Assembly: GCF_000014745.1 (NCBI RefSeq)
Contig: NC_008347.1
Location: 248,001 to 312,000 of the forward strand
Direction of reading: 5' to 3'
Source of the DNA: Maricaulis maris MCS10
GTDB taxonomy: Bacteria; Pseudomonadota; Alphaproteobacteria; Caulobacterales; Maricaulaceae
Length of the DNA stretch: 64,000 bases
This document shows positions 1 to 8,003 of the stretch, piece after piece (the first letter of the stretch is position 1; every line of letters starts with the position of its first letter). The position numbers and the translations under genes were made by a program. Under the pieces are notes generated by a model that did not search any database, was not told the DNA's origin, and saw only the letters and a program-made list of their open reading frames with translations.

Positions 1-366
1 CGCCAGCATAAAATCCAGGAAACTTATCCTCCCCCCTTATCCGCCATGGGACACTGCCCTTGGTTTTCGGGACGGGAGGCGCGAGCTCAGTCACTTGTGC
101 CCGGGAACGAGCGGAGCCTGTCCGCGCTTTGGATGTGACACCCCAAAGCTCCGGCAGGGCGTGCGATCAGGTCCAGGGGCACTAAACGACCGACCCTCAG
201 TACCTGGCGCATTGGAATCGGGGGCGAGAGCGTCCGGGAAAACTCCGCGAGCGGGATGCTTGTCGAAGCCTACCGTAATTAAAACAGCGCTTTATCGGCT
301 CCGGCTGACATCCCGCTCCCTCCCATCCTTCGGCGCATTTTGCGTGCGAAGTCGAGAAGGTGTGTC
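1..366. other. Left-edge intergenic region
   Basis: No convincing gene is seen. A plus-strand open frame of about 105 codons (95-412) has no family resemblance and runs into the 3' end of the dctM-like gene on the other strand, so I do not call it. A weak imperfect hairpin around 330-352 (TTCG..CGCA / TGCG..CGAA) lies just past the dctM stop on the minus strand and might help termination, but it has no clear T-tract. Confidence 0.5.
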
Positions 367-1647
367 CTACCGCATCAGATTGACCAAGCCCATGGTCACC
401 GATGGCACATAGGTCACCACCATCAGGGCGACGAAGAGGGCGCCATAGAAGGGCCAGATCGTCTTGACGGTTTCCTCGACCTTCACCTTGCCGATGGCGG
501 CGCCAACGAAGAGGACTGATCCGACTGGCGGGGTGACCAGTCCAATACCAAGATTCAGCATCATGATGACACCGAACTGGACGGGATCCATGCCCAGTCC
601 GACCACGATGGGCAGGAAAATGGGCGTGGTGATCACGATCAGCGGTGACATGTCCATGAAGGTGCCCAGCACGAGCAGTATCAGATTGATGATCAGCAGG
701 ATCAGGATCGGATTGTCGGTCACCGTGGTGATCAGGTTGGCCAGTTGCGTAGGGGCTTCCAGCAGGGCCAGCATCCAGCCGAAGCCAGAGGCGGAGCCAA
801 TGATCAACAGGACCATGGCTGTTGTCTTCACGGCCTGGATGGCGGCATCAAGGAAGGCCCGCGGGCCCATCGAGCGGTAGAGCAGGGCAGCGACGGCGAC
901 CGTGTAAAGGACGGCGACGGCTGAGGATTCGGTCGCCGTGAACAGGCCGCCCAGGACACCGCCGACGATGATGATGGCGGTAAACAGGCCGGGCAGAGCC
1001 ATGATGAAGGCGCGCAGGAAGGCCATCCAGCCCGGGAACTCGCCCTTGGGATAACCCCGCTTCACGGCAACCAGCCAGGCCGCGACCATCAAGGTCGCGC
1101 CGGTCAGGATCCCGGGCACAATCCCGCCGACGAAAAGCTCGCCGATCGACACGCCGACACCGGCTGCGGCCGCATAGATGATCATGTTGTGCGAGGGCGG
1201 GATCAACAGGCCACACACGGCCGAGGTCGAGGTCACATTGACGGCATAATCGGCGTCATAGCCACGCTCGCGCATCATTGGCATCAAGGTTGAACCCATG
1301 GCCGACACGCTGGCGATAGCCGAACCCGAGACCGCCCCGAACAGCATCGAGGCGCCGACATCCACCTGCCCCAGGCCGCCGCGGGAACGTCCGAAAGCCG
1401 CTTCGGCGACACGCACAAGGCGCTCGGCTATGCCGGACCGGTGCATGAGCTCGCCGGCGAAGACGAAGAAGGGGATGGCCATCAGCGAGAAAATGCTCAT
1501 CCCGCCCGCCATGCGCTGGAAGACGGCGATGGCCGGCATGTCCATCATGAAGAAGGTGACCAGGGTCGCGCCAAGCAGTGAAAAGGCAACCGGAACGCCA
1601 ATGATCAACAGGAAAACGAGGACGCCGAGGAGAACTGATAATTCCAT
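367..1647 (-). CDS. dctM: TRAP transporter large permease (DctM family)
   Basis: The 426-residue protein is the membrane channel subunit of a tripartite ATP-independent periplasmic transporter, which imports organic or sugar acids using an ion gradient. It is hydrophobic throughout, with about 12 apparent membrane segments starting at residue 4 (LLGVLVFLLIIGVPVAFSLL). DctM hallmarks include an early segment ending in FFVFAGELM, the stretch GSAIASVSAMGS near residue 115, and a late TPPVGSVLF. The length is normal for the family. The ATG at 1647 lies 3 bases past the stop of the dctQ-like gene, so the two are co-transcribed. The gene closes the minus-strand run pectate lyase - dctP - dctQ - dctM. 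A pectin-derived uronate or oligouronate substrate is inferred from the adjacent lyase; the sequence itself does not show it. Confidence 0.95.
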   Translation of the reverse strand: MELSVLLGVLVFLLIIGVPVAFSLLGATLVTFFMMDMPAIAVFQRMAGGMSIFSLMAIPFFVFAGELMHRSGIAERLVRVAEAAFGRSRGGLGQVDVGASMLFGAVSGSAIASVSAMGSTLMPMMRERGYDADYAVNVTSTSAVCGLLIPPSHNMIIYAAAAGVGVSIGELFVGGIVPGILTGATLMVAAWLVAVKRGYPKGEFPGWMAFLRAFIMALPGLFTAIIIVGGVLGGLFTATESSAVAVLYTVAVAALLYRSMGPRAFLDAAIQAVKTTAMVLLIIGSASGFGWMLALLEAPTQLANLITTVTDNPILILLIINLILLVLGTFMDMSPLIVITTPIFLPIVVGLGMDPVQFGVIMMLNLGIGLVTPPVGSVLFVGAAIGKVKVEETVKTIWPFYGALFVALMVVTYVPSVTMGLVNLMR

Positions 1648-1650
1648 GGT

Positions 1651-2145
1651 TCAGGACTCCGCGTCGCCGGCGATAGCCGGATTGAGTTGTTCAAGAAAGT
1701 TCTCCAGCGCGAACAGGGCGATCAATACGCCGCTGATCGGCAGTGGCAGATAGGCAAAGCCGCGTGAGATCCCGAGCGTCGGAATGGTGTGCTCCCAGGT
1801 CCTCATGATGAGTTCACCGCCCCAGAAAGCCATGGCCGCGCCAACCAGGGCGACGATGAGGTGGGACACAAGCTGCAGCCGGTTCGGCCATCGGCCGGGC
1901 AGGCTGTCGGCGAAGGCGGAAATCCGGATGTGGAAGCCTTCCTTGACCCCGGCCGCGGCGGCGAAGCTGACAAACCAGATCATCAGGACAAGTGAGGCCT
2001 GTTCCGACCAGGACGGGCTGGCATTGAGTACATAGCGGGCGAACACCTGCCAGCCGATGATCAGCGTCATAACGGCCAAGCCGATACCACCGAGCATCAG
2101 CAATGAGCGGCTGGCGAAGCTGAGAAGATTGGCAAAAACACGCAT
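1651..2145 (-). CDS. dctQ: TRAP transporter small permease (DctQ family)
   Basis: This 164-residue, four-helix membrane protein pairs with DctM and docks the periplasmic binding protein. Helices are visible near residues 14-36, 47-68, 88-110 and 130-150. The DctQ signature GWQVFARYVLNASPSWSEQ is present around residues 26-45, followed by an aromatic membrane stretch. Its ATG overlaps the stop of the upstream dctP-like gene (TGATG on the minus strand), pointing to translational coupling. The length is typical of the family. Substrate specificity cannot be read from this subunit. Confidence 0.93.
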   Translation of the reverse strand: MRVFANLLSFASRSLLMLGGIGLAVMTLIIGWQVFARYVLNASPSWSEQASLVLMIWFVSFAAAAGVKEGFHIRISAFADSLPGRWPNRLQLVSHLIVALVGAAMAFWGGELIMRTWEHTIPTLGISRGFAYLPLPISGVLIALFALENFLEQLNPAIAGDAES

Positions 2146-3128
2146 CAGGCCGCTCCCCCCAGATTTCGGATGTCCTCGACCAGGCGGCGTTGGACATCGG
2201 TGACCACGAAACGGTCCCAGACGCCTTCCATAAGGTTGGAGAAGGCTGCGATGTCGCCGATCTCATTGGCCTCGACACCGGATGCCAGCACCCGTTCACG
2301 GGAATCGGCAACACGGGCATCCCAGAGCTCACGCATGACCGGTACGCTGTCCCGCGCGGCTTGCTGGAAAATCGCCTGGTCTTCACCGGACAGGCGATCC
2401 CAGCGGTGTTTCGACATCACCAGGATTTCCGGCGCCATGACATGCCGGGTGAGGCTGTAGTACTGCGCCGCCTCGAAATGTCTGGCCGATTCATAGGACG
2501 GCCAGTTGTTTTCAGCGCCATCGATCACGCCCTGGACCAGGCCCTGATAGACTTCGCCCAGAGCCATGGGCGTCGGATTGGCGCCCAGCGCCTCGACCAT
2601 GCCGACATAAAGATCGGAGTTCTGCACCCGGATCTTCATGCCGCGAATATCATCCGGCTCGTTGATGGGGTGACGGGTGTTGTAAAAGCTGCGGGCGCCA
2701 CTGTCGTAGAAGCACAGGCCGACCAGGCCGTGTGGACGCAGCGCATCGAGGATTGTCTGGCCAGGCGCGCCATCCAGCGAGGCGCGCATGTGGTCGATCG
2801 AACTGAACAGGAAGGGCAGGCTGGGCACGATCGTCTCATTGGCGATCGAATTGAGCGGTGCCAGGTTGACCCGGTTGAGGTCGAGCGCGCCGAACACGGT
2901 CAGTTCCAGCGTATCGCGTTCGGACCCCAGCTGGGCGCCGGCGAAAATCTTCACGCGCTGGCGTCCGCCGGTCCGTTCCTCGACCATGCGGGCCATGGCT
3001 TCAACGCCCTGGACCGTCGGATAGTCGGCGACATGGGCGTCGGCGGAATAGAGGGGCCGGTCGGCTTGCCCACAACCGGCCACAGCGGCAGCGGCCCCCG
3101 TCGCGATGAGGTGTCTGCGATTGATCAT
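2145..3128 (-). CDS. dctP: TRAP transporter substrate-binding protein (DctP family)
   Basis: The 327-residue periplasmic receptor hands substrate to the DctQM permease. The N-terminus has a twin-arginine-like start (NRRHLIATGAAAAV) and a lipobox-like VAGC at about residues 16-19, so it may be a membrane-anchored lipoprotein exported by Tat or Sec. DctP features include LFGALDLNRV-like and LPFLFSS segments in the first half, the central stretch GMKIRVQNSDLYV near residue 165 that contains the arginine family members use to bind a carboxylate, and EVYQGLVQGVIDGAENN near residue 200. Together these support an acidic (uronate-type) ligand. The gene lies 30 bases after the pectate lyase and overlaps dctQ. 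A pectin-oligomer or galacturonate-derived substrate is inferred from context. Confidence 0.93.
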   Translation of the reverse strand: MINRRHLIATGAAAAVAGCGQADRPLYSADAHVADYPTVQGVEAMARMVEERTGGRQRVKIFAGAQLGSERDTLELTVFGALDLNRVNLAPLNSIANETIVPSLPFLFSSIDHMRASLDGAPGQTILDALRPHGLVGLCFYDSGARSFYNTRHPINEPDDIRGMKIRVQNSDLYVGMVEALGANPTPMALGEVYQGLVQGVIDGAENNWPSYESARHFEAAQYYSLTRHVMAPEILVMSKHRWDRLSGEDQAIFQQAARDSVPVMRELWDARVADSRERVLASGVEANEIGDIAAFSNLMEGVWDRFVVTDVQRRLVEDIRNLGGAA

Positions 3129-3158
3129 GATCCCTCCCCAGGGTCAGGTCCGTTGCGG

Positions 3159-4655
3159 CTACTCGACGAGTCCGTTCAGCCAGTCCTCAAGTTCAGTATA
3201 GCCGTTGCCATCATTGTCGCGCGAGCCGTCTTCCCGATCGTGAGGGTCGAGGCCCCGCGCGTTTTCCCACGCGTCCGGCATGCCATCCCCATCGCTATCG
3301 GTGCGCGGTGCCTCGGAGGGCAGGTCGGGCCAGCCGCCGACCTCTGCTTCGGATGAAATGATCTGCCCGGTCCCGTTGATCACGTCATCGATGATGCGTT
3401 GGTCGGCGGAATCCCGCCAGAGCGACGCCCCAACGTCCTCCAGCACGGCTGCATAGGCCTCGTCGGCGCTGTCAGTGCGGATAAAGTCAGCCTCATAAGG
3501 CTCGTCAACCCAGCTCAGATCATGGGCCGCAGAGCGCAACATCGGACGCTGGTCACGCAGTTCGTGGTCCATCGTATTGCCCGAGAAATGGGCGCGCCCT
3601 GTGGTGTTGCGCATGTAGAAAATGACCGGTCCCAGCGTCTGCGGTCCCTGGACATAGGCATTGTTGATGAAGTTGTAGCGGGCGACTGAGGCCGGATCGA
3701 GATCGGTTCCGGCAGCATGGTGGTAATCCGTGTTCTCGCGGCCATAGAGCGGATCCTGGTTGAGGCCCATCTGGGTCGACGGGTCAAAATCGGCACTCGC
3801 CGGCACCCAGTCCCAGAAATCGGTCTCGGCACCATGGCCCCAATTGTAGAAAACATTGTTGCGGAAATCGAGGAAGAGGCCGTCCGGATCCGCGAATGGC
3901 GTCGCATAATTGCCGATGCGCGGCATGCGCGAATTATGGTTGGCCCAAAGATTGTGATGCCAGGAATAGCGGGCGCCATTGTTTCCGCGGATCAGGCTGC
4001 CATAGGCGCGGTCGCCCTTCTCGTGGCCGGCCTGGTAGAGGCCTTCGGCCATGATTGACCACTGCACGGTCAGATTGGTCAGGTGTTTCTGGCCCGGCGT
4101 TCCGCGATAGCTCTGCGATGAGGACAGGGTCTCGTCAATCGCCCAGCTGGTCGAGACATGGTCGAGAATGATGTCCGACCCGCCAACAATCGAGATGGCA
4201 TCATCTTCGACATGGCTCTCGCCGCCAATGCGGGAGCGGATGTAGCGGATGATGACGTGGTTGGCGTGGACCTGGAGCGGATAGTCGCGCAGGGCGATGC
4301 CGGCACCGGGAGCCGATTGGCCGGCAATGGTGATGTGGTCGTTCAGGATCCGCAGCGGGCTTTCCAGCTGGATCGTCCCGGAGACGGCGAAGACAATCGT
4401 TCGTGGGCCGTCGGCCTCGACGCCTTCGCGCAACGAGCCCGGACCGGCGTCGCCCAGATGGGTCACCGTGTAGACATCGCCGCCACGACCGCCGCGGCTG
4501 AAACGGCCAAACCCGTCCGCACCGGGAAAGGCGATCTGGTCGGAAACGGCCGTTTCAGGCGCCGCCGAAGCAGAAAAATTTGACGTCAGGTCGCCAATGT
4601 GACCGCAACCAGTGGCCATGGCGCAAACGCCAACGAGCAAAGCGCTTCTGATCAT
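3159..4655 (-). CDS. Secreted pectate lyase-like right-handed beta-helix protein (PL1-type)
   Basis: The protein has 498 residues and a hydrophobic N-terminus with a possible lipobox (MATGC, Cys17). The body begins AFPGADGFGRFSRGGRGG, a start typical of bacterial PL1-type pectate lyases. It continues with beta-helix segments such as RTIVFAVSGTIQL, NDHITIAGQSAPG, VIIRYIRSR and SDIILDHVSTSWAIDE, the last resembling the Ca2+/substrate face of the family. The tail (about 455-498) holds DSDGDGMPDAWE and a further Asp-rich turn, a thrombospondin-3/dockerin-like calcium motif. It probably cleaves pectate by beta-elimination at the cell surface or in the periplasm. The start has a strong GGAGG-type ribosome site. 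It leads the TRAP operon and diverges from the hydratase. PL1 membership is confident; exact substrate is not. Confidence 0.88.
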   Translation of the reverse strand: MIRSALLVGVCAMATGCGHIGDLTSNFSASAAPETAVSDQIAFPGADGFGRFSRGGRGGDVYTVTHLGDAGPGSLREGVEADGPRTIVFAVSGTIQLESPLRILNDHITIAGQSAPGAGIALRDYPLQVHANHVIIRYIRSRIGGESHVEDDAISIVGGSDIILDHVSTSWAIDETLSSSQSYRGTPGQKHLTNLTVQWSIMAEGLYQAGHEKGDRAYGSLIRGNNGARYSWHHNLWANHNSRMPRIGNYATPFADPDGLFLDFRNNVFYNWGHGAETDFWDWVPASADFDPSTQMGLNQDPLYGRENTDYHHAAGTDLDPASVARYNFINNAYVQGPQTLGPVIFYMRNTTGRAHFSGNTMDHELRDQRPMLRSAAHDLSWVDEPYEADFIRTDSADEAYAAVLEDVGASLWRDSADQRIIDDVINGTGQIISSEAEVGGWPDLPSEAPRTDSDGDGMPDAWENARGLDPHDREDGSRDNDGNGYTELEDWLNGLVE

Positions 4656-4866
4656 GTCTGTCTCCTCCCCGGCAGTCCGGATTTATCCGAGAGCGCCGTC
4701 ATTTCGTGCCGCAGATTGTTGCTTGCGGCTTGATCTTGAGGGAATACCGTGAAAAATGACACCGGTTTCCTTGTTGGGAACCGTAACCAATATCGAGAGT
4801 GGCGCAAGCCCCTTCGTCAGAGTAACTCGCCGGCCGACAAGGCGAGAAAAATCAGGGAAAATCGAC

Positions 4867-5691
4867 TTGACGCCAAACCAGAAAAACATTTCCGCGGCCT
4901 TTGTCGACGCGCGCCAAGCCGCGCTCGGATTGAGTGCCTATCCAGGCAAACTTCCGGCGACGCTCGCGGAAGGCTATGCCGTCCAGGACGTGTCGATCGC
5001 CCGTTGGCCGGATGTTGTTGGAGGCTGGAAAATCGGCCTGGTCCCGCCGGCGTTTCGCGGCTCGGTCGGAGCCGAACGACTGGTAGGTCCGATCTTTTCA
5101 GATCTGATCCGCGGGCATGTTGATGGTGAGGTCCATACGATGCCGGTTTTCGCCGATGGCTTTGCCGCGATCGAGGCCGAGTTCATTTTCGTACTCGCTG
5201 AGGCGGTGCCTGTGGGTACGGAAATTACGCCCGAACTGGCACGCCGTGTTGCCGGAAAGCTGCACGTGGGTGTTGAGATCGCGTCGAGCCCCTTTCCGGG
5301 TATCAATGAACTCGGTCCAATCTGCGTTGTGACCGATTTCGGCAATAATTTCGGTCTGATCGTTGGGCCGGAGGTCACTGACTGGCAGTCACGCTCCTGG
5401 TCGGACATGCCCGCGTCAGTAACCATCAACGGGACCCGGGTCGGAGCGACTACGGCCGCATCTCTGCCGGGTGGCCCGATTGGAGCGCTGGAATTCACAC
5501 TACGATTGATGCAGACGCGCGGCATAGCTCTGGAAGCGGGTAGTCATATTTCAACCGGGGCGGTCACCGGGGTTCACGAAGCCCATGCCGCCGACAACAG
5601 CCGCGTCGATTTTGGCCCTTGGGGCGAGATCGACCTGACACTGACCGCACTCGAACCCGGCTGGGGCCGAGCCAGGCTTAGCGCGGGTTGA
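4867..5691 (+). CDS. 2-keto-4-pentenoate hydratase / fumarylacetoacetate-hydrolase-fold protein
   Basis: The fold belongs to the FAH/MhpD superfamily, whose members hydrate or cleave 2-keto acids with a divalent metal. Seen in the sequence: GGWKIGLVPPAFRG (near residue 53 of the long form), AIEAEFIFVLAE supplying the paired metal-binding acids, VGVEIASSPFPG, and the C-terminal core LPGGPIGALEF and GDHISTGAVTGVH-like segments. I prefer the TTG at 4867 (274 residues), which has AGGGA upstream. The frame is open back to an ATG at 4756, but that extension is basic and unlike the family. The gene diverges from the pectate lyase/TRAP operon, so it may act on a 2-keto-3-deoxy sugar acid. A C-terminal fragment of a close relative occurs at 53419-53751. 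Confidence 0.82.
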   Translation: MTPNQKNISAAFVDARQAALGLSAYPGKLPATLAEGYAVQDVSIARWPDVVGGWKIGLVPPAFRGSVGAERLVGPIFSDLIRGHVDGEVHTMPVFADGFAAIEAEFIFVLAEAVPVGTEITPELARRVAGKLHVGVEIASSPFPGINELGPICVVTDFGNNFGLIVGPEVTDWQSRSWSDMPASVTINGTRVGATTAASLPGGPIGALEFTLRLMQTRGIALEAGSHISTGAVTGVHEAHAADNSRVDFGPWGEIDLTLTALEPGWGRARLSAG

Positions 5692-5754
5692 ACCGGATGG
5701 TGCGCACACCACTGGCCTGGCCGTCGGACAAACGAGTCCGCTCCGCATCTGTCT

Positions 5755-5890
5755 TTTGGAGCCGCCACATATCTTCTTGAAATATTTAAATGAAATGGCA
5801 CCGCGCAATTCCCGCGGTGGTTCCGTGCCTTCGCGGAATTTTCCCTGCATGGAGACCGGGAGGATTGGGCGATCCGGGCGCGATATAGCC
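5755..5890. repeat. 136-bp dispersed intergenic repeat, copy A, with hairpin
   Basis: This stretch aligns end to end with 12943-13078, which has the same length, at roughly 75% identity by eye. Shared blocks include GCGCAATTCCCG and GAGACCGGG. The core forms a hairpin: AATTCCCGCG (5807-5816) pairs with CGCGGAATT (5832-5840) around a 15-base loop. In copy B the stem keeps pairing through a compensatory C-G to T-A change, so structure appears to be selected. Neither copy encodes a protein I can recognise. Confidence 0.65.
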
Positions 5891-5894
5891 CACT

Positions 5895-6108
5895 GGCAGT
5901 GTCAGATAAAACGCGGCCTGAGCGCGTCATCGTGATTTCGTAGCGTTCTCCGATGCGTAATCCGTTCCGATATTTCAGAACGTCGCCCGAGATCATCCGC
6001 CTTGCGGTGATGATGTATGTCCGGTGCCCGCCTTCATTGCGAAATGTTGAAGATCTGCTCCATGAGCGGGGTATCGACACCACTCACGAGACGGTTTTGG
6101 CCTCCTGA
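5895..6108 (+). pseudogene. IS6-family transposase remnant (5' part only)
   Basis: The frame from ATG 5953 reads 51 residues and stops at 6108. It carries the IS6/IS26-type N-terminus: FRYF, then SPEIIRLAVMMYVRCP, SLRNVEDLLHERGID and HETV. Full transposases of this family are about 230 residues, with a DDE domain after this point that is absent here. Upstream, 5895-5916 resembles the left terminal repeat of the copy at 40186 (shared core GTGTCAGAT.AAACGCGG). This is a truncated, non-functional element; no right end is recognisable nearby. Confidence 0.82.
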
Positions 6109-6194
6109 CGCGCTGTGGCTGGAATTCACGGCCGACGCGGTAAATTGCGACGAGATTGACTGTGCCGAACAGGTCCGCTTGGCACAGACCTAAC

Positions 6195-6228
6195 AAAAAA
6201 ACGGCGAGCCTGGTAACCGGCTCGCCGT
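6195..6228 (-). terminator. Intrinsic terminator of the sqr gene
   Basis: Read on the minus strand, a perfect 10-bp stem (ACGGCGAGCC / GGCTCGCCGT) with an 8-base loop is followed by a run of seven T. It sits 35 bases past the stop of the sulfide:quinone oxidoreductase gene, which also reads on the minus strand. This is a textbook rho-independent terminator. Confidence 0.93.
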
Positions 6229-6262
6229 TGCTGTGTCGGCTGTCCGCGTCAGTCGCGGCAGG

Positions 6263-7543
6263 TCAGGTGTCGGGTTTGAGCTTGTGCACGCCCATCATCT
6301 CAAACAGGGCACGCTCATAGAAGGGTTCGGCCTGGCCCGAGCGGATCTTGCCGAGGAAGTACTTCTCGAAGGCGATCTTGCCGAGATGGACCCAACCGCC
6401 CTCCGCAGACCAATTGACATTGCGCGGCGGAATTTGCGGCATGGCGACAAAGGCGACCCCCCCATCGCCGAAATCGGCCAGGCAGACCGCATTCCAGGTC
6501 GCCACATGGCGCGCTTCCTTGCCGTCCAGCTCGTCGCGGATATTGCGCGCGGCGGCCATCACCATCGACTCGATCATGAAGCCGGTCTTGGGCACGCCGA
6601 CAGGGACCGCATACGTGTCCATCGGCGGAATGGCGACGCAGACACCGACCGAAAAGATATTGGCATGGGCGGGATTGCGCTGGTGTTCGTCGATCAGCAC
6701 GAAGCCGCGCGGATTGACCAGGCCTTCAACGCCCCGGACAGCCGGAATGCCGCGGAAGGCCGGCAGCATCATGGAATAGCCGAAGGGCAATTCATGGGTC
6801 TTCTTGACCGTGCCGTCTTCATTGACTTCCTCGACATGCATCACCCCGTCCTCGACCTTGGTGACGCGGGCCGATGTGATCCATTTGATGTGCCGGTTGC
6901 GGAGCTCGCTTTCCAGCAACCCCTTGGTGTCGCCAACCCCGTCAAGGCCGAGATGGCCGATATAGGGTTCCGAGGTAACGAAGGTCATCGGCACCTGGTC
7001 GCGGATCTTGCGCTTGCGAAGGTCGGTTTCCAGGATCATCGCGAATTCATAGGCCGGGCCAAAACATGAGGCGCCCTGGACAGCGCCGACCACGATCGGG
7101 GCCGGGTTCTCGACGAAGTTGTCCCAGACGCCGCTGGCGTCATCGGCATGGTCGACATGGCAGACGGACTGGGTGAAGCCGCCATGCGGTCCCAAACCCT
7201 CGATTTCGTCAAAGGCGAGCTCGGGGCCGGTGGCGATCACCAGATAGTCATAGGTGAGCGTTTCACCATTCTCGAGCGCGATCTGATTGGCCTCCGGCCG
7301 GACCTCGGTCGCGGCGGCGTGGACGAATTCGATGCCCTTTTTGGCGAACATGGGGGCCAGATCGACCTTGATCTGCTCGGCCTTGCGCCAGTTGACCGCG
7401 ACCCAGGGGTTGGACGGTGTGAAGTGGAATGTGTCCTTGTCCGACACAACGGTGATCTTGTGATCGCGACCGAGTTCGCGGCGGGCTTCCAGAGCCATGG
7501 GCACGCCGCCCAGGCCGGCGCCGAGTACAACGATATGAGCCAT
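6263..7543 (-). CDS. sqr: Sulfide:quinone oxidoreductase (SQR) family flavoprotein
   Basis: The protein has 426 residues. SQR oxidises sulfide to sulfane sulfur at the inner face of the membrane and passes electrons to quinone. The FAD-binding start is VVLGAGLGGVPMA, followed by the SQR-typical FTPSNPWVAV near residue 41. Three cysteines fall at 128 (SVCH), 160 (QGASCFGP) and 354 (NAVCLADFGDGG). The spacing is close to the catalytic trio (128, 160, 356) of the Acidithiobacillus enzyme as I recall it. There are no membrane helices, as expected for a monotopic protein. The gene follows the ArsR regulator on the same strand with a 42-base gap, so the two probably form one transcript ending in a strong terminator. 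A generic NADH-dehydrogenase-like flavoprotein is the alternative, but the cysteines argue against it. Confidence 0.92.
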   Translation of the reverse strand: MAHIVVLGAGLGGVPMALEARRELGRDHKITVVSDKDTFHFTPSNPWVAVNWRKAEQIKVDLAPMFAKKGIEFVHAAATEVRPEANQIALENGETLTYDYLVIATGPELAFDEIEGLGPHGGFTQSVCHVDHADDASGVWDNFVENPAPIVVGAVQGASCFGPAYEFAMILETDLRKRKIRDQVPMTFVTSEPYIGHLGLDGVGDTKGLLESELRNRHIKWITSARVTKVEDGVMHVEEVNEDGTVKKTHELPFGYSMMLPAFRGIPAVRGVEGLVNPRGFVLIDEHQRNPAHANIFSVGVCVAIPPMDTYAVPVGVPKTGFMIESMVMAAARNIRDELDGKEARHVATWNAVCLADFGDGGVAFVAMPQIPPRNVNWSAEGGWVHLGKIAFEKYFLGKIRSGQAEPFYERALFEMMGVHKLKPDT

Positions 7544-7585
7544 GATACCTCCCTGATCTCCGCCTGTTTCGGGATGCGGAGTGAG

Positions 7586-7918
7586 TTAGCGGTCGAAAGC
7601 CTCGGCCGCGGTGCAGAATTGGGCCTTGAGATGGGACAGAATGCCGACAAGGCGCGGATCGGCGATGGAGTAGTGGACCTGAAGACCGGTCTTGCGGCCT
7701 TCCACCAGACCGTCCGCGCGCATCTTGGCGAGGTGCTGGGACGCGGCTGATTGCGATAACCCGGCGACCTCCCGAAGCTCGCTCACAGTCGCTTCGCCGC
7801 CAACGAGATGACAGAGGATGAGCAGTCGCCGCTCATTCGCCAGCAATTTCAGGAGGGATGCGGCTTCGCCAGCCTGCTGCTGCAGCTCGTGCAGCGGGGA
7901 AGAATTCGTATCGGGCAT
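7586..7918 (-). CDS. ArsR-family regulator of BigR/SqrR type (persulfide sensor)
   Basis: From the ATG at 7918 the protein has 110 residues; a GTG at 7924 would add two. The winged helix shows LLANERRLLILCHL and the recognition helix LSQSAASQHLAKMRADGLV. Two cysteines, at 36 (LILCHL) and 102 (AQFCTAA), match the pair that BigR, YgaV and SqrR use to form an intramolecular (poly)sulfide link when sulfide rises, releasing DNA. The metal-box cysteines of ArsR/SmtB (CVC) are absent. The gene is divergent from the rhodanese-RND operon and upstream of sqr, exactly the expected targets. Inverted repeats in the shared promoter fit an operator. Sulfide/persulfide sensing is inferred from family knowledge and context. 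Confidence 0.9.
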   Translation of the reverse strand: MPDTNSSPLHELQQQAGEAASLLKLLANERRLLILCHLVGGEATVSELREVAGLSQSAASQHLAKMRADGLVEGRKTGLQVHYSIADPRLVGILSHLKAQFCTAAEAFDR

Positions 7919-7932
7919 GGTCACTCATTTCA

Positions 7933-7973
7933 TTAGTTGACACTAAAGTAGATATAACTAAATTAGATGTCAA
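7933..7973. promoter_or_regulatory. Divergent promoters and likely BigR/SqrR operators
   Basis: Plus strand: TTGACA (7937-7942), 16-base spacer, TAAATT (7959-7964), leading to the rhodanese operon. Minus strand: TTGACA (7973-7968), 17-base spacer, TACTTT (7950-7945), leading to the regulator and sqr. Two short inverted repeats overlap these elements: TTAGT-TGAC-ACTAA (7933-7946) over the plus -35, and CTAA-A-TTAG (7958-7966) over the plus -10. This AT-rich TTAG/CTAA pattern is what an autoregulating ArsR-type repressor would need. Promoter boxes are assigned by eye. Confidence 0.65.
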
Positions 7974-8003
7974 TCATGCTTCACAACCCGACGGGAGAGA
8001 GTG

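Larger units (their letters stand above)
5692..6194. other. Intergenic region holding repeat and IS relics
   Basis: There is no intact gene between the hydratase and the sqr terminator. The space holds copy A of a 136-bp dispersed repeat (5755-5890) and, directly after it, a 5' remnant of an IS6-family element (5895-6108). Both are described separately. The last 90 bases before the terminator show nothing recognisable. Confidence 0.7.

Noticed and set aside
95-412. 105-codon plus-strand frame at the left edge
   Set aside because: No family resemblance or ribosome site, and it overlaps the 3' end of dctM on the other strand.
4749-5123. 124-codon plus-strand frame overlapping the hydratase start
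   Set aside because: Arg-rich out-of-frame reading of the hydratase gene; the hydratase frame carries the conserved motifs.
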